Positions 1 to 7,021 of a stretch of DNA of 8,024 nucleotides are shown here, one piece after another (the stretch's first letter is position 1; each line of letters starts with the position of its first letter). Made by a program: the position numbers and the translations under genes. Below the pieces are notes generated by a model. That model saw only the letters and a program-made list of their open reading frames with translations. It searched no databases and had not been told where the DNA came from. This DNA is from an uncultured Zetaproteobacteria bacterium. Its GTDB lineage: Bacteria > Pseudomonadota > Zetaproteobacteria > Mariprofundales > Mariprofundaceae. The stretch lies in the NCBI GenBank assembly GCA_913056285.1, contig CAJXNE010000094.1, positions 1 through 8,024 on the forward strand, written 5' to 3'.

Positions 1-443
1 GCCTCGACTTGATGAGGTTGCGCGCGCATTTCGGTTAAGATGCCAGCGACTTTGGCACCGTGAATCAGTAGATCATTGGGCCATTTAATGCGTATATCCA
101 GGCAGTCTAGGGATAGCGCCTGATGCAATGCAACGGCAGTCACCAGTGAGAGTTGTGGTACTTGCGTGGGTGGTAAATCGGGGCGAAGAATGATGCTCAT
201 TGCCAGTGCATCGTTGATGGTATGCCACGTACGCCCCAAACGCCCGCGCCCGGCCTCTTGCTGATCGGCAAGAATAACCACGCCTTCAGCCGCACCATCT
301 TCGGCCTGTCGCATGGCTTCGCGGTTGGTGGAATCAATCCTTGCGAGATGCTGGATGGTGTGTCCCAGATGTTTGGTCTGTTTGAGTTGCTCGCTTAATT
401 GGCGTTGAAGATCGTGTTGAAAGTGTGCATCAGGCATCATCAT
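1..443 (-). CDS. birA: Biotin--[acetyl-CoA-carboxylase] ligase, partial (3' end beyond window)
   Basis: This enzyme makes biotinyl-5'-AMP from biotin and ATP and attaches biotin to the BCCP lysine of acetyl-CoA carboxylase in the cytoplasm. Translating the minus strand shows the catalytic-domain signatures in order: RIDSTN (about residues 35-40), the biotinyl-AMP loop GRGRLGRTW, then IKWPNDLL and KVAGILTEM near the left edge. About 147 codons are visible; the C-terminal part is outside the window. Only about 36 residues precede the DSTN motif, too few for the winged-helix DNA-binding domain of bifunctional BirA (E. coli has roughly 85). It is therefore probably a ligase without repressor function. 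Three consecutive in-frame ATG codons (443, 440, 437) overlap the end of nadC. A GAGG lies about 9 nt before the first, so I chose 443; the exact start is uncertain by one or two codons. Confidence 0.9.
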   Translation of the reverse strand, partial: MMMPDAHFQHDLQRQLSEQLKQTKHLGHTIQHLARIDSTNREAMRQAEDGAAEGVVILADQQEAGRGRLGRTWHTINDALAMSIILRPDLPPTQVPQLSLVTAVALHQALSLDCLDIRIKWPNDLLIHGAKVAGILTEMRAQPHQVE

Positions 444-1287
444 CGTTGGCGGCCTCATCCATCTTGATGGCTTGTACGCGCATGGAGAGATCAAGCGAGG
501 GGGCTGAGTGGGTGATGGCACCGATGGCGATGCGGTTGACGCCGGTTTCAGCGTAAGCACGGGCATTGTGTAAGGTGATGTTACCCGAGGCCTCCAGTAA
601 AATAGAATCAGGCACCACTTGGCGGCATGTTGCGACCTGTTCAGGTGTCATATTATCCAGAAGAATGATGTCGGGGCAGACTTGAATGGCTTCCTTCACT
701 TCATCCATGGTTTCACACTCGACTTCCACCCAGATATCCTGGTTATGTTGGAAGCATTGGTTGACGGCATCACTAATTGAGCCGCTGCCTTCAATATGGT
801 TCTCTTTGATGAGCATGCCGCTGGCTAGATCCATGCGGTGATTGATACCGCCGCCATGCACGACAGCCTGCTTTTCCAAGTGACGCAGACCCGGTGTGGT
901 CTTGCGGGTATCAGCAATGGTACAATCTGTACCAGCCACTTCAGAGACAAAAGCATGTGTGGCGGTGGCGATGCCTGAGAGATGTTGCAGGAAATTCAGT
1001 ACCGTGCGCTCTGCTGCCAGCAATGAGCGCATCGGCCCGCTCATGTCACACACGATTTGCCCGCTCTCAACCCTGTCGGCATCAGTCGCTTTCCAGTTGC
1101 ATGCAATCGACTGATCCACTGCATCAAATACGGCATTGGCGACTGTGATGCCGGATAAGACACCGTCCGCTTTGGCCGTAATCAGGGCCGAGCCATGCAA
1201 GTCGGCAGGCAGGGTGGCATGCGCGGTCAGGTCGTTAAATACGGCATCTTCAGACAGTGCCAATTGGATCAAAGGAGAAACATTCAT
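430..1287 (-). CDS. nadC: Nicotinate-nucleotide pyrophosphorylase (quinolinate phosphoribosyltransferase, carboxylating)
   Basis: NadC converts quinolinate and PRPP to nicotinate mononucleotide, CO2 and pyrophosphate in de novo NAD synthesis. The 285-residue product has the usual family length and signatures: ERTVLNFLQHLSGIAT (93-108), the quinolinate-binding TRKTTPGLR (127-135), K139, GGGINHR (145-151), LIKENHI (159-165), VEVE (187-190), LDNM (210-213), EASGNI (232-237) and GAITHSAPSLD (256-266). All the basic substrate-binding motifs appear intact. The start is the ATG at 1287, 13 nt after the ileS stop. The frame is open further upstream to an ATG at 1353, but that would overlap ileS by 53 nt and add 22 residues not typical of the family. 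There is no clear Shine-Dalgarno sequence before 1287, so translation is probably coupled to ileS. The protein ends in an acidic tail (ANDDDA) whose codons overlap the start of birA. Confidence 0.95.
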   Translation of the reverse strand: MNVSPLIQLALSEDAVFNDLTAHATLPADLHGSALITAKADGVLSGITVANAVFDAVDQSIACNWKATDADRVESGQIVCDMSGPMRSLLAAERTVLNFLQHLSGIATATHAFVSEVAGTDCTIADTRKTTPGLRHLEKQAVVHGGGINHRMDLASGMLIKENHIEGSGSISDAVNQCFQHNQDIWVEVECETMDEVKEAIQVCPDIILLDNMTPEQVATCRQVVPDSILLEASGNITLHNARAYAETGVNRIAIGAITHSAPSLDLSMRVQAIKMDEAANDDDA

Positions 1288-1300
1288 GGTGCCGGAGCCA

Positions 1301-4081
1301 TCAATCTGCAACCACCTCAAAACAGCGCGTACACAATTTATTGTGTACTGCATGCTCTGGGTGGGCTGCTACACCGAAATTCCAGCAGCGCGGGCATTTA
1401 ATACCTTCGGCGGCTTTGATTGTGATGTTATTGCCATGCTCAACTTTGGCCGTGATGAACAGCTGTTCCCATGTCTCGCCGAGTGATGCTATAAAAGCGC
1501 CATCCAGTCCCGGTACTGTGATGGCAGCGGCAATGGATGAACCGACCACCTTGTCCTTCTTGGCTTCATCGAAGGCGGTATGGACCTGTTCGCGAATGGC
1601 AAAAAAGGCATCCCATGCCGGTTCATCAACATCAACATCGGCGACAGGGTGAAAGGTTTGCAGGTGGATACTTCTATCATCCGAGCCGGGCAGATGCTCC
1701 CATGCCTCTTCCGCAGTGAAGGGCAGAATCGGGGCGATCAGGCGAATCAGCGTATCTGCCAGATTATACAGCGTGGCACGGGCCGAGCTGCGGCGGGCGG
1801 AATTGGCAGCGTCGCAGTACAGGCGGTCTTTGATGATATCGAGATAGAAACCACCCAGATCGACAGCGCAGAAGTTGTGGATTTCCTGATGAATACGGTG
1901 GAACTGGTAGCTTTCGTTGCAGGCATGCACATGCTGTTCCAGCTTTGATAAACGGTGCATAGCCCATTGATCCAGCGGCATGCGATCAGCCAGCGCAACG
2001 CCATCGCGTTCGGGATCAAAACCATCCAGGTTGCCGAGCAGGAAACGGATCGTATTGCGGATGCGGCGATAAGCCTCGGCCAGCTGTTTGATGATTTCAT
2101 CGGAGATACGGATATCGGCTGAGTAATCGGATGAAGCAATCCACAGACGCAGGATATCCGCGCCCATCTGATTGATAATCTTTTGCGGCGCCATCACATT
2201 ACCACGTGATTTGGACATTTTGTTGCCGTTTTTATCGACTACGAATCCGTGCGTCAACACGCCCTTGAATGGTGCAACGCCGCGTGTACCGATGCTCTCC
2301 AGCAACGAGGACTGAAACCAGCCGCGATGTTGATCGCTGCCTTCCAGATATAGATCGGCCGGGCTGCTTAAATCGTCGCGCTGCTCCAGCGCGCAGGCAT
2401 GGGTGCTGCCGGAATCGAACCAGACATCAAGGATATCTGTTTCCTTTTCAAAATCAGTGCCGCCGCAATCCGGACAGCTTGCTCCGGCAGGCAGGAAATC
2501 GCCCACATCTTTGGCAAACCAGACATCGGCGCCAGCTGTTTCCACCTGTTTGGCAATGCCTTCAACGACCTCGGGCGTGGTAACCTTATGCGAGCCGCAA
2601 GCACAGCGAATGGCCGTGATCGGAACGCCCCAGTTACGCTGGCGCGATACGCACCAGTCAGGCCGCTGTTCGACCATGGCGCGGATGCGATTTTCGCCCC
2701 ATTCCGGCGTCCATGCCGTTTTTTTGATTGCTGCCAATGCCTTGTCGCGCAGGTCGTTATTGTCCATCGAGATGAACCATTGCGGCGTGGCGCGAAAGAT
2801 GAGCGGTTTATGACAGCGCCAGCAGTGCGGATAGGAGTGCTTGATCTGGCTGGTTTCGAGTAAAGCGCCACAATCTTGCAGATGCTCGACCATGATGGCG
2901 TTGGCTTGGTAAACATGGCGGCCTTCGACCACCGGCGTACCTTCGACAAATACGCCGGTATCGCCAACCGGATTAAAGGCTTTGAGGCCATAACGCATGC
3001 CAATCTCGTAATCCTCCTGACCATGGCCGGGAGCGGTATGTACTGCGCCGGTGCCGGCTTCGAGTGTCACATGATCGCCGACCAGAATGGGTGCATTCTG
3101 ATCGAGATAAGGGTGGCGGAAGATGCGATTGTCCAGTTGGGCGCCATTCATGCGGGCGACAACATCGCCCTTTGCACCGATGGCAGCCAGTACGTCGTCC
3201 TTCAAATCTTCGGCCAGAATCAAGATCTCACCAATGCCTAGATTGGCATTTTCACTGGCATCTGTGATTTTGATTGCGGCATATTCGATATTCGGGCCGA
3301 CCGATACAGCCAGATTGGCCGGAATCGTCCACGGCGTGGTTGTCCAGATAACGATAGACACATCGCCCGTGAGTTCCGGAGCGATATCACTCAAATCTTC
3401 GCCGGCGGCGAATTTCACATAGATCGAGTGGGACGTGTGATCATCATATTCCACTTCCGCTTCGGCCAGTGCGGTGGCGCATGAAACGCACCAGTGCACC
3501 GGTTTCGCCCCTTTATACAAACCACCATTGCCCAGGAACTTACCGATCTCGCGCACCGTATTGGCTTCGAAATGGTAATCCATTGTCACATACGGATGTT
3601 CCCAGTCGCCGGTAATGCCAAGGCGCTTGAATTCCTCACGCTGCACATCAATTTGCCCTTTGGCATAATCGCGGCATTCGGTTCTGAATTCGGAATCGGT
3701 GATATCTTCTTTTTTGCGTTTCTTCTTCTTGAATTTTTCTTCGACTTTCAGCTCAATCGGCAGTCCGTGACAATCCCAGCCCGGCACATAAGGCGCATCA
3801 AAGCCCAGCATGGTGCGTGAGCGGATGACGATATCTTTCAATACTTTATTGACCGCATGACCGATATGAATGCTGCCATTGGCATAGGGCGGGCCATCGT
3901 GCAGGATGAATGTTGGCGCACCTTTACGCGCTTCTCTCAACTGTTCATACAGTTTGGCATTTTCCCACTGAGCCAGTCTTTTCGGCTCATTATTGGGCAG
4001 GTTGCCGCGCATCGGAAAATCCGTTTTCGGCAGGAATACAGTTGGTCGATAATCAAATTCTTCAGTCAAAACAAACCCCAT
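1301..4081 (-). CDS. ileS: Isoleucyl-tRNA synthetase
   Basis: This class I aminoacyl-tRNA synthetase charges tRNA-Ile and edits misactivated valine. The 926-residue product is full length. It shows the HIGH signature at 72-75 (within [12 protein letters not shown]), the CP1 editing-domain motifs [13 protein letters not shown] and [41 protein letters not shown], and the ATP-binding loop KMSKS at 621-625. The C-terminal zinc finger has cysteines at 896, 899, 917 and 920. A second cysteine set (C493, C495, C536, C539) just before DVWFDSG resembles a zinc knuckle found in some bacterial IleRS and absent from the E. coli enzyme. The ATG at 4081 has no Shine-Dalgarno sequence, and a repeat-bounded insert ends 2-7 nt upstream. 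A TTG at 4069 ([10 protein letters not shown]), with GGGG 6 nt before it, is a credible alternative start and matches the usual family N-terminus slightly better. nadC follows after 13 nt. Confidence 0.97.
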   Translation of the reverse strand: MGFVLTEEFDYRPTVFLPKTDFPMRGNLPNNEPKRLAQWENAKLYEQLREARKGAPTFILHDGPPYANGSIHIGHAVNKVLKDIVIRSRTMLGFDAPYVPGWDCHGLPIELKVEEKFKKKKRKKEDITDSEFRTECRDYAKGQIDVQREEFKRLGITGDWEHPYVTMDYHFEANTVREIGKFLGNGGLYKGAKPVHWCVSCATALAEAEVEYDDHTSHSIYVKFAAGEDLSDIAPELTGDVSIVIWTTTPWTIPANLAVSVGPNIEYAAIKITDASENANLGIGEILILAEDLKDDVLAAIGAKGDVVARMNGAQLDNRIFRHPYLDQNAPILVGDHVTLEAGTGAVHTAPGHGQEDYEIGMRYGLKAFNPVGDTGVFVEGTPVVEGRHVYQANAIMVEHLQDCGALLETSQIKHSYPHCWRCHKPLIFRATPQWFISMDNNDLRDKALAAIKKTAWTPEWGENRIRAMVEQRPDWCVSRQRNWGVPITAIRCACGSHKVTTPEVVEGIAKQVETAGADVWFAKDVGDFLPAGASCPDCGGTDFEKETDILDVWFDSGSTHACALEQRDDLSSPADLYLEGSDQHRGWFQSSLLESIGTRGVAPFKGVLTHGFVVDKNGNKMSKSRGNVMAPQKIINQMGADILRLWIASSDYSADIRISDEIIKQLAEAYRRIRNTIRFLLGNLDGFDPERDGVALADRMPLDQWAMHRLSKLEQHVHACNESYQFHRIHQEIHNFCAVDLGGFYLDIIKDRLYCDAANSARRSSARATLYNLADTLIRLIAPILPFTAEEAWEHLPGSDDRSIHLQTFHPVADVDVDEPAWDAFFAIREQVHTAFDEAKKDKVVGSSIAAAITVPGLDGAFIASLGETWEQLFITAKVEHGNNITIKAAEGIKCPRCWNFGVAAHPEHAVHNKLCTRCFEVVAD

Positions 4082-4087
4082 TTTTTA

Positions 4088-4117
4088 GACGCAGATGTAC
4101 GCAAATATTCGCAGATA
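4088..4117 (+). repeat. Left terminal repeat: three 10-nt GACGCAGATG-type units
   Basis: Three abutting 10-nt units start at 4088, 4098 and 4108 (GACGCAGATG, TACGCAAATA, TTCGCAGATA), sharing the core CGCA(G/A)AT. This array lies immediately before the ileS start codon (4081), in inverted orientation to the matching array at 4399-4428. A 10-nt period places the cores on the same face of the DNA helix, which would suit protein binding, although nothing here shows what binds. Confidence 0.7.
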
Positions 4118-4162
4118 GTTAGACCTTTTAACAAATACCATGGTTTGCATTTGCCGGTGTTT

Positions 4163-4192
4163 ATCTGCGTCCAAGTGCTGTTAGACGCAGAT
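4163..4192. repeat. Perfect 9-bp inverted repeat (hairpin) inside the insert
   Basis: ATCTGCGTC at 4163-4171 and its exact complement GACGCAGAT at 4184-4192 flank a 12-nt loop. The hairpin starts directly after the stop codon of the truncated GxxExxY frame. It is built from the same repeat unit as the element ends. It lacks the following T-run expected of an intrinsic terminator on the minus strand, so I read it as a repeat structure rather than a terminator. Confidence 0.65.
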
Positions 4193-4411
4193 TTAAATTC
4201 TGCTTTGTATCTTACGTCGGACTTCTACTCGCTCTGCTGCACAGTTCATTAACAAGCCAACTTCAATGCCTGTAGCTTTGAGGTAGTTGACCAGTTGAAC
4301 TTCATGAGTCGGCAGGATATGCGATACAGCTTTCAATTCCAGTATGACTTTATCATTCACAATAATATCGGTGAAATATTCTCTCTTGAATTTGAATTTA
4401 TTTGCGTCCAT
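4193..4411 (-). pseudogene. GxxExxY-family protein, N-terminally truncated
   Basis: The 72-residue frame matches the C-terminal half of the GxxExxY family, which has a PD-(D/E)XK nuclease-like fold and no settled function. The recognisable stretch is EYFTDIIVNDKVILELKAV (residues 11-29), followed by HEVQLVNYLKATGIEVGLLMN. The Asp (D15) and the ExK pair (E25, K27) of the nuclease-like core are present. The N-terminal half, which carries the GxxExxY motif naming the family, is missing; full-length members have roughly 120-130 residues. The ATG and first codons (MDAN) come from the terminal repeat of the surrounding insert, so the current start is an accident of truncation. The frame overlaps the end of ribF by 14 nt. 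It could be transcribed with ribF and ileS, but I expect no function. Family assignment is fairly sure; calling it a pseudogene is inference. Confidence 0.7.
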
Positions 4412-5345
4412 CTGCGGCCATCTGCGTCAAAATATGCCTTGCCGCTTTGCAGTCTTTGGCGATCTGGGCGGCGAGGTCATCGTGGCCGGCGTAGGTGCGA
4501 TCTTCACGGATGCGTTTCACAAACGAGACACTCAGCCATTGGTCATACACATCTGGCGTATCATCCAGCAGATGCGTTTCCAGCAGTAACGTTCGCCCGT
4601 TGAATGTGGGGCGATAGCCGAGATAGGCGGCGCCATTCCATTGTTTGTCTGCACTTTCGGCCCGCACGGCATAGATACCAACCGGTGGATGGGCCAGGTC
4701 GGCGATATCGATATTGGCAGTCGGGAAATTCATCCGGCGGCCACGTTTGTCGCCGTGCAATACTGTGCCGGCAATCGAGTAATCCCGCCCGAGCAGTTTG
4801 GCGGCCAGTTTAAAGTCGCCGGCTTCAACCGCCGATCGGATACGGGAAGAAGAGACGACTGCACCAAGCATCTCAAATGCGGCAGCTTCGGTGACATTAA
4901 AATCCATGGCATCGCCGAGCTGGCGAAGATCATCGACATGGCCTTTACGATCATGGCCGAAGGCGAAATCGTAACCGACATGGATATGTTTGAATTTGAA
5001 ACTGTCGTAGAGCTGACGCGAGAATTTGTCGGCAGACCAGCCGGCCAGTTCCATATTAAATTCCAGCAGTAGTACGGCATCCACGCCGGCAGCTTCGAGA
5101 TACTGCATTTTTTCATGTGCATGGCAGAGGCGCCGCGGCGCTTCTTCGGGGAACAGCACGGCGCGCGGGTGTGGCTCGAACGTGACCGCAATCGTTGGCC
5201 CGCCGACAGCTTCGGCGTGGCAGTGTGTTTCCGCCAGTACCTGCTCATGGCCCATGTGTACGCCATCAAAATTGCCGACGGTAATTGCACCACCTTTGAG
5301 TTCCGGAATATCGGCAGCTTCCTGCCATGAATGAAGAATATGCAT
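4398..5345 (-). CDS. ribF: Bifunctional riboflavin kinase / FAD synthetase
   Basis: RibF phosphorylates riboflavin to FMN and adenylylates FMN to FAD in the cytoplasm. The N-terminal nucleotidyltransferase (FAD synthetase) domain shows VGNFDGVHMGH (23-33), FEPHPR (56-61), GYDFAFGHDRKG (124-135) and SSSRIR (165-170). The C-terminal kinase domain shows HGDKRGRRMNFPTANI (197-212), GIYAV (223-227), RPTF and ETHLLD (256-261). The 315-residue length is normal. The start at 5345 has AGGG 8 nt upstream. The final nine residues (307-315, TQMAADGRK) and the stop are encoded by the terminal repeat of an inserted element. The native C-terminus has therefore been replaced just after the conserved ARHIL region, probably without loss of function because both domains are complete. 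It lies 22 nt downstream of the fic gene and probably relies at least partly on transcription from there, unless a promoter lies inside fic. Confidence 0.96.
   Translation of the reverse strand: MHILHSWQEAADIPELKGGAITVGNFDGVHMGHEQVLAETHCHAEAVGGPTIAVTFEPHPRAVLFPEEAPRRLCHAHEKMQYLEAAGVDAVLLLEFNMELAGWSADKFSRQLYDSFKFKHIHVGYDFAFGHDRKGHVDDLRQLGDAMDFNVTEAAAFEMLGAVVSSSRIRSAVEAGDFKLAAKLLGRDYSIAGTVLHGDKRGRRMNFPTANIDIADLAHPPVGIYAVRAESADKQWNGAAYLGYRPTFNGRTLLLETHLLDDTPDVYDQWLSVSFVKRIREDRTYAGHDDLAAQIAKDCKAARHILTQMAADGRK
4399..4428 (-). repeat. Right terminal repeat: three 10-nt units, overlapping the 3' end of ribF
   Basis: Read on the minus strand from 4428, the units are GACGCAGATG, GCCGCAGATG and GACGCAAATA, abutting without spacers. 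They are inverted relative to the array at 4088-4117. The units encode the last residues of RibF (TQMAADGRK) and lie across the RibF stop codon, while a second frame through them gives the start of the truncated GxxExxY frame. Confidence 0.7.
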
Positions 5346-5367
5346 TCGCCAAACCCTAATCGGATGA

Positions 5368-6924
5368 CTATAAAGGCGGAAGTCCGGGAGCAGGCTCCCC
5401 TTTCAAGCCTGCATGAACCAGCTGTGCCAGAAAATCAGCAAAAGGCTCGATATTCTGGCTGCCGCTGGCCTCTTCCAAAGCGGCCATATAGACACCCCAC
5501 TGTTCTAACGGGACGACCGTCCATGGATAGCCACCAGCGGCAAGCATTGCATTCATCAAAAACCGTCCCATACGACCATTGCCATCCATATAGGGGTGAA
5601 TGTAAACGAAGATAAAATGCCCAAGCACAACACGAACGGAAGGCTCCGTCTCTTCGCGCAGCAAATCAAAGAAGGCGGGCATCGCATCGCGCACTGCCTC
5701 TGATCTTGGCGGCACATGCTTAGAGCGGCGAATAAAAACCGGCCCGTTACGATAACCGGCAAGATCAGCAGGCCGGAGCAGGCCCGCTGCAACCCCCGGC
5801 GCAAACATTTCCCGGTACCATGTGCGGTGATCATCATCAACGACGCTGCCAGGATTGTTACCATTCAGAACTTTACCAATGCTTTCTCGTACGGTCTGAT
5901 GAGCCTGCCAGTAACCGCGTGCAGCAAGCGCATTGCGATGTTCCCGGTCATTCTCATCTTCGTCCGGATTCCACGTTCCGCTACGCACACGCTCGATTAG
6001 TTCCGGGCTCACTCGATAGCCCTCAATTGATAACGAATGATAGGCATCGGTGACATAAACATCCTCGACTTGTTTGAGGTATGCTTTGCTATCTTTTGGC
6101 AGGCTTGGAGCTTCAGGGAAGCACTTGATGACCGTCCCCCGCATATCCTCCCACATCAACCGAATGCGATTAACGTAAGGTGATTGCTCCCGTGCTGGCA
6201 GAATCATCGGAATCTGCGTCTCGAACGGATCATTCTCCCGGATATTATACCCGGCTTTTCTCATGGTGTTTATGATGTCATCAGCTATTTGGTCGCGGCC
6301 AATATTACGGAATGCGCCAGCCAGTCGCCCCGCGATGGTACTGTGTCCATCTTCCAGCAACCGCACCAACACTTCGGAAGCATCACGCACCATAGATAGC
6401 GCAGCGCGCATATCAGTCGGGTTCTGCCTGAAACTTCCCGCCGCACATGCAATTAAAGCCGCCGGAAGCGAAAACAGGCGCAGCCCGTCTTTCTCTTCGA
6501 TCTCTTTCTCATCCGGCATCAAGGCCCGTATATCAAGGAGCGATGTATCATGCGGTAATGAAGTGATGTTGTTTCGTGCCTTGGAAGCCCGGACTAGAAG
6601 TTGCCTGGGTACTGTCCAGTTCTCGGCATGCAGAGACAGGGATTGTTCCGGTGACAAACACCATTCTTTACCTTTTAGATGGTGAAGGTAGGTGGCGCAG
6701 AAACTCCAGAAAGAGGCATACCATGCTGTACTTTCTCCAGTGGTTTCATCCGGGCGAGCAGGGATATACCATCCTTTCATCACTTCTTGCAGAAAACCGT
6801 TTTGGCACAGACGCTCCCGATGTGTCCGCGTCAGATCGCCAGAGTGTATGGCGACCGTGCCGTTCTTCTGAAGCGTATGAAGTACCTCAAGGGATTCAGC
6901 CAGTTTTTCTGAAGGTTTCGCCAT
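5368..6924 (-). CDS. Fic-domain protein with AbiEi-like N-terminal region (probable AMPylase)
   Basis: Fic enzymes usually transfer AMP from ATP to a hydroxyl side chain of a target protein; the target here is unknown. The core motif is complete: HPYMDGNGRMGR at 443-454 (catalytic H443, phosphate-binding GNGR 448-451, R454). A putative flap YRNGPVFIRR (391-400) precedes it. The inhibitory motif SLSIEG (297-302; S297, E301, G302) lies N-terminal to the core, which makes it a self-inhibited class II Fic. Residues about 1-60 (LTRTHRERLCQNGFLQEVMKGWYIP) look like the winged-helix segment of AbiEi-type antitoxins, and the region to about 200 also resembles that family. The 518-residue frame is intact. 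GAGG sits 8 nt before the ATG. A strong promoter overlapped by repeated boxes lies upstream, suggesting that the N-terminal domain represses its own gene. Its stop is 22 nt before ribF. The Fic assignment is firm; the DNA-binding role is inference. Confidence 0.92.
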   Translation of the reverse strand: MAKPSEKLAESLEVLHTLQKNGTVAIHSGDLTRTHRERLCQNGFLQEVMKGWYIPARPDETTGESTAWYASFWSFCATYLHHLKGKEWCLSPEQSLSLHAENWTVPRQLLVRASKARNNITSLPHDTSLLDIRALMPDEKEIEEKDGLRLFSLPAALIACAAGSFRQNPTDMRAALSMVRDASEVLVRLLEDGHSTIAGRLAGAFRNIGRDQIADDIINTMRKAGYNIRENDPFETQIPMILPAREQSPYVNRIRLMWEDMRGTVIKCFPEAPSLPKDSKAYLKQVEDVYVTDAYHSLSIEGYRVSPELIERVRSGTWNPDEDENDREHRNALAARGYWQAHQTVRESIGKVLNGNNPGSVVDDDHRTWYREMFAPGVAAGLLRPADLAGYRNGPVFIRRSKHVPPRSEAVRDAMPAFFDLLREETEPSVRVVLGHFIFVYIHPYMDGNGRMGRFLMNAMLAAGGYPWTVVPLEQWGVYMAALEEASGSQNIEPFADFLAQLVHAGLKGEPAPGLPPL

Positions 6925-6939
6925 AATCTCCGCCTCATC

Positions 6940-7021
6940 GTTCGCTTATGGGGTTGTACGCTTATTAGCTTATAGAGTTGTATTATAGTTCGCTTATTAT
7001 GCTGCGTCAATATTCGCTTTT
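6940..7021. repeat. 24-nt-period array of ATAAGCGAA boxes (putative operator)
   Basis: On the plus strand, boxes of consensus GTTCGCTTAT begin at 6940, 6956, 6964, 6988 and 7012; all spacings are multiples of 8 (16, 8, 24, 24). The array can be read as three 24-nt repeats starting at 6941, 6965 and 6989, plus a partial fourth at 7013. The first two agree at 15 of their first 18 positions, sharing CTTAT and GTTGTA blocks. The boxes lie inside the promoter spacer, just upstream of the -35 box and across the untranslated leader, positions where a bound repressor would block transcription of fic. The Fic protein's own winged-helix-like N-terminus is the obvious candidate binder, which is inference. 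Confidence 0.7.
6982..7010 (-). promoter_or_regulatory. Sigma-70-type promoter of the fic gene
   Basis: The -35 box TTGACG (7010-7005, five of six consensus bases) is separated by exactly 17 bp from a perfect -10 box TATAAT (6987-6982). Transcription would start near 6975, giving a leader of about 50 nt before the fic ATG at 6924. One repeat box fills part of the spacer (6988-6997). As no terminator is visible after fic, this promoter could also feed ribF and the genes beyond. Confidence 0.75.

Larger units (their letters stand above)
4083..4432. mobile_element. Small TIR-bounded insert carrying a truncated GxxExxY gene, between ribF and ileS
   Basis: About 350 bp are bounded by imperfect terminal inverted repeats. 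Each end begins with TTTT (one end has an extra A) followed by three 10-nt units in tandem. Inward from the left end they read GACGCAGATG, TACGCAAATA, TTCGCAGATA; inward from the right end (minus strand) they read GACGCAGATG, GCCGCAGATG, GACGCAAATA. The first unit is identical at both ends. Two more copies of GACGCAGAT form an internal hairpin (4163-4192). Between them lies a GxxExxY-type reading frame without its N-terminal half. No transposase and no obvious target duplication are visible, so if it moved it did so with help from elsewhere or is now a remnant. My recollection that GxxExxY genes in many bacteria are flanked by such GACGCAGAT repeats is background knowledge, not tested here. 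The exact ends are uncertain by a few bases. Confidence 0.6.

Noticed and set aside
1288..1353. Longer nadC start at ATG 1353
   Set aside because: It would overlap ileS by 53 nt and add 22 residues that do not fit the NadC family; the ATG at 1287 gives the normal 285-residue length.
2368..3024. 218-codon minus-strand frame inside ileS
   Set aside because: It is an alternative-frame shadow of ileS, rich in Arg, Ala and Ser without family signatures.
1580..3820. Several plus-strand open frames of 100-150 codons opposite ileS
   Set aside because: They lie antisense to a fully supported ileS reading frame, show no recognisable domains, and are explained by codon bias in a moderately GC-rich gene.
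4118..4162. Possible ileS promoter inside the insert (TTGTTA with a CGAATA-like -10)
   Set aside because: The -10 is a poor match and AT-rich sequence gives such hits by chance; not strong enough to annotate.
4163..4192. Intrinsic terminator after the GxxExxY remnant
   Set aside because: The hairpin is perfect but has no U-run after it in the direction of transcription, and the stem is made of the element's repeat unit.
6940..7021. CRISPR-like array at the fic promoter
   Set aside because: The repeats are short boxes with 8/24-nt spacing and no unique spacers or cas genes; an operator array fits better.
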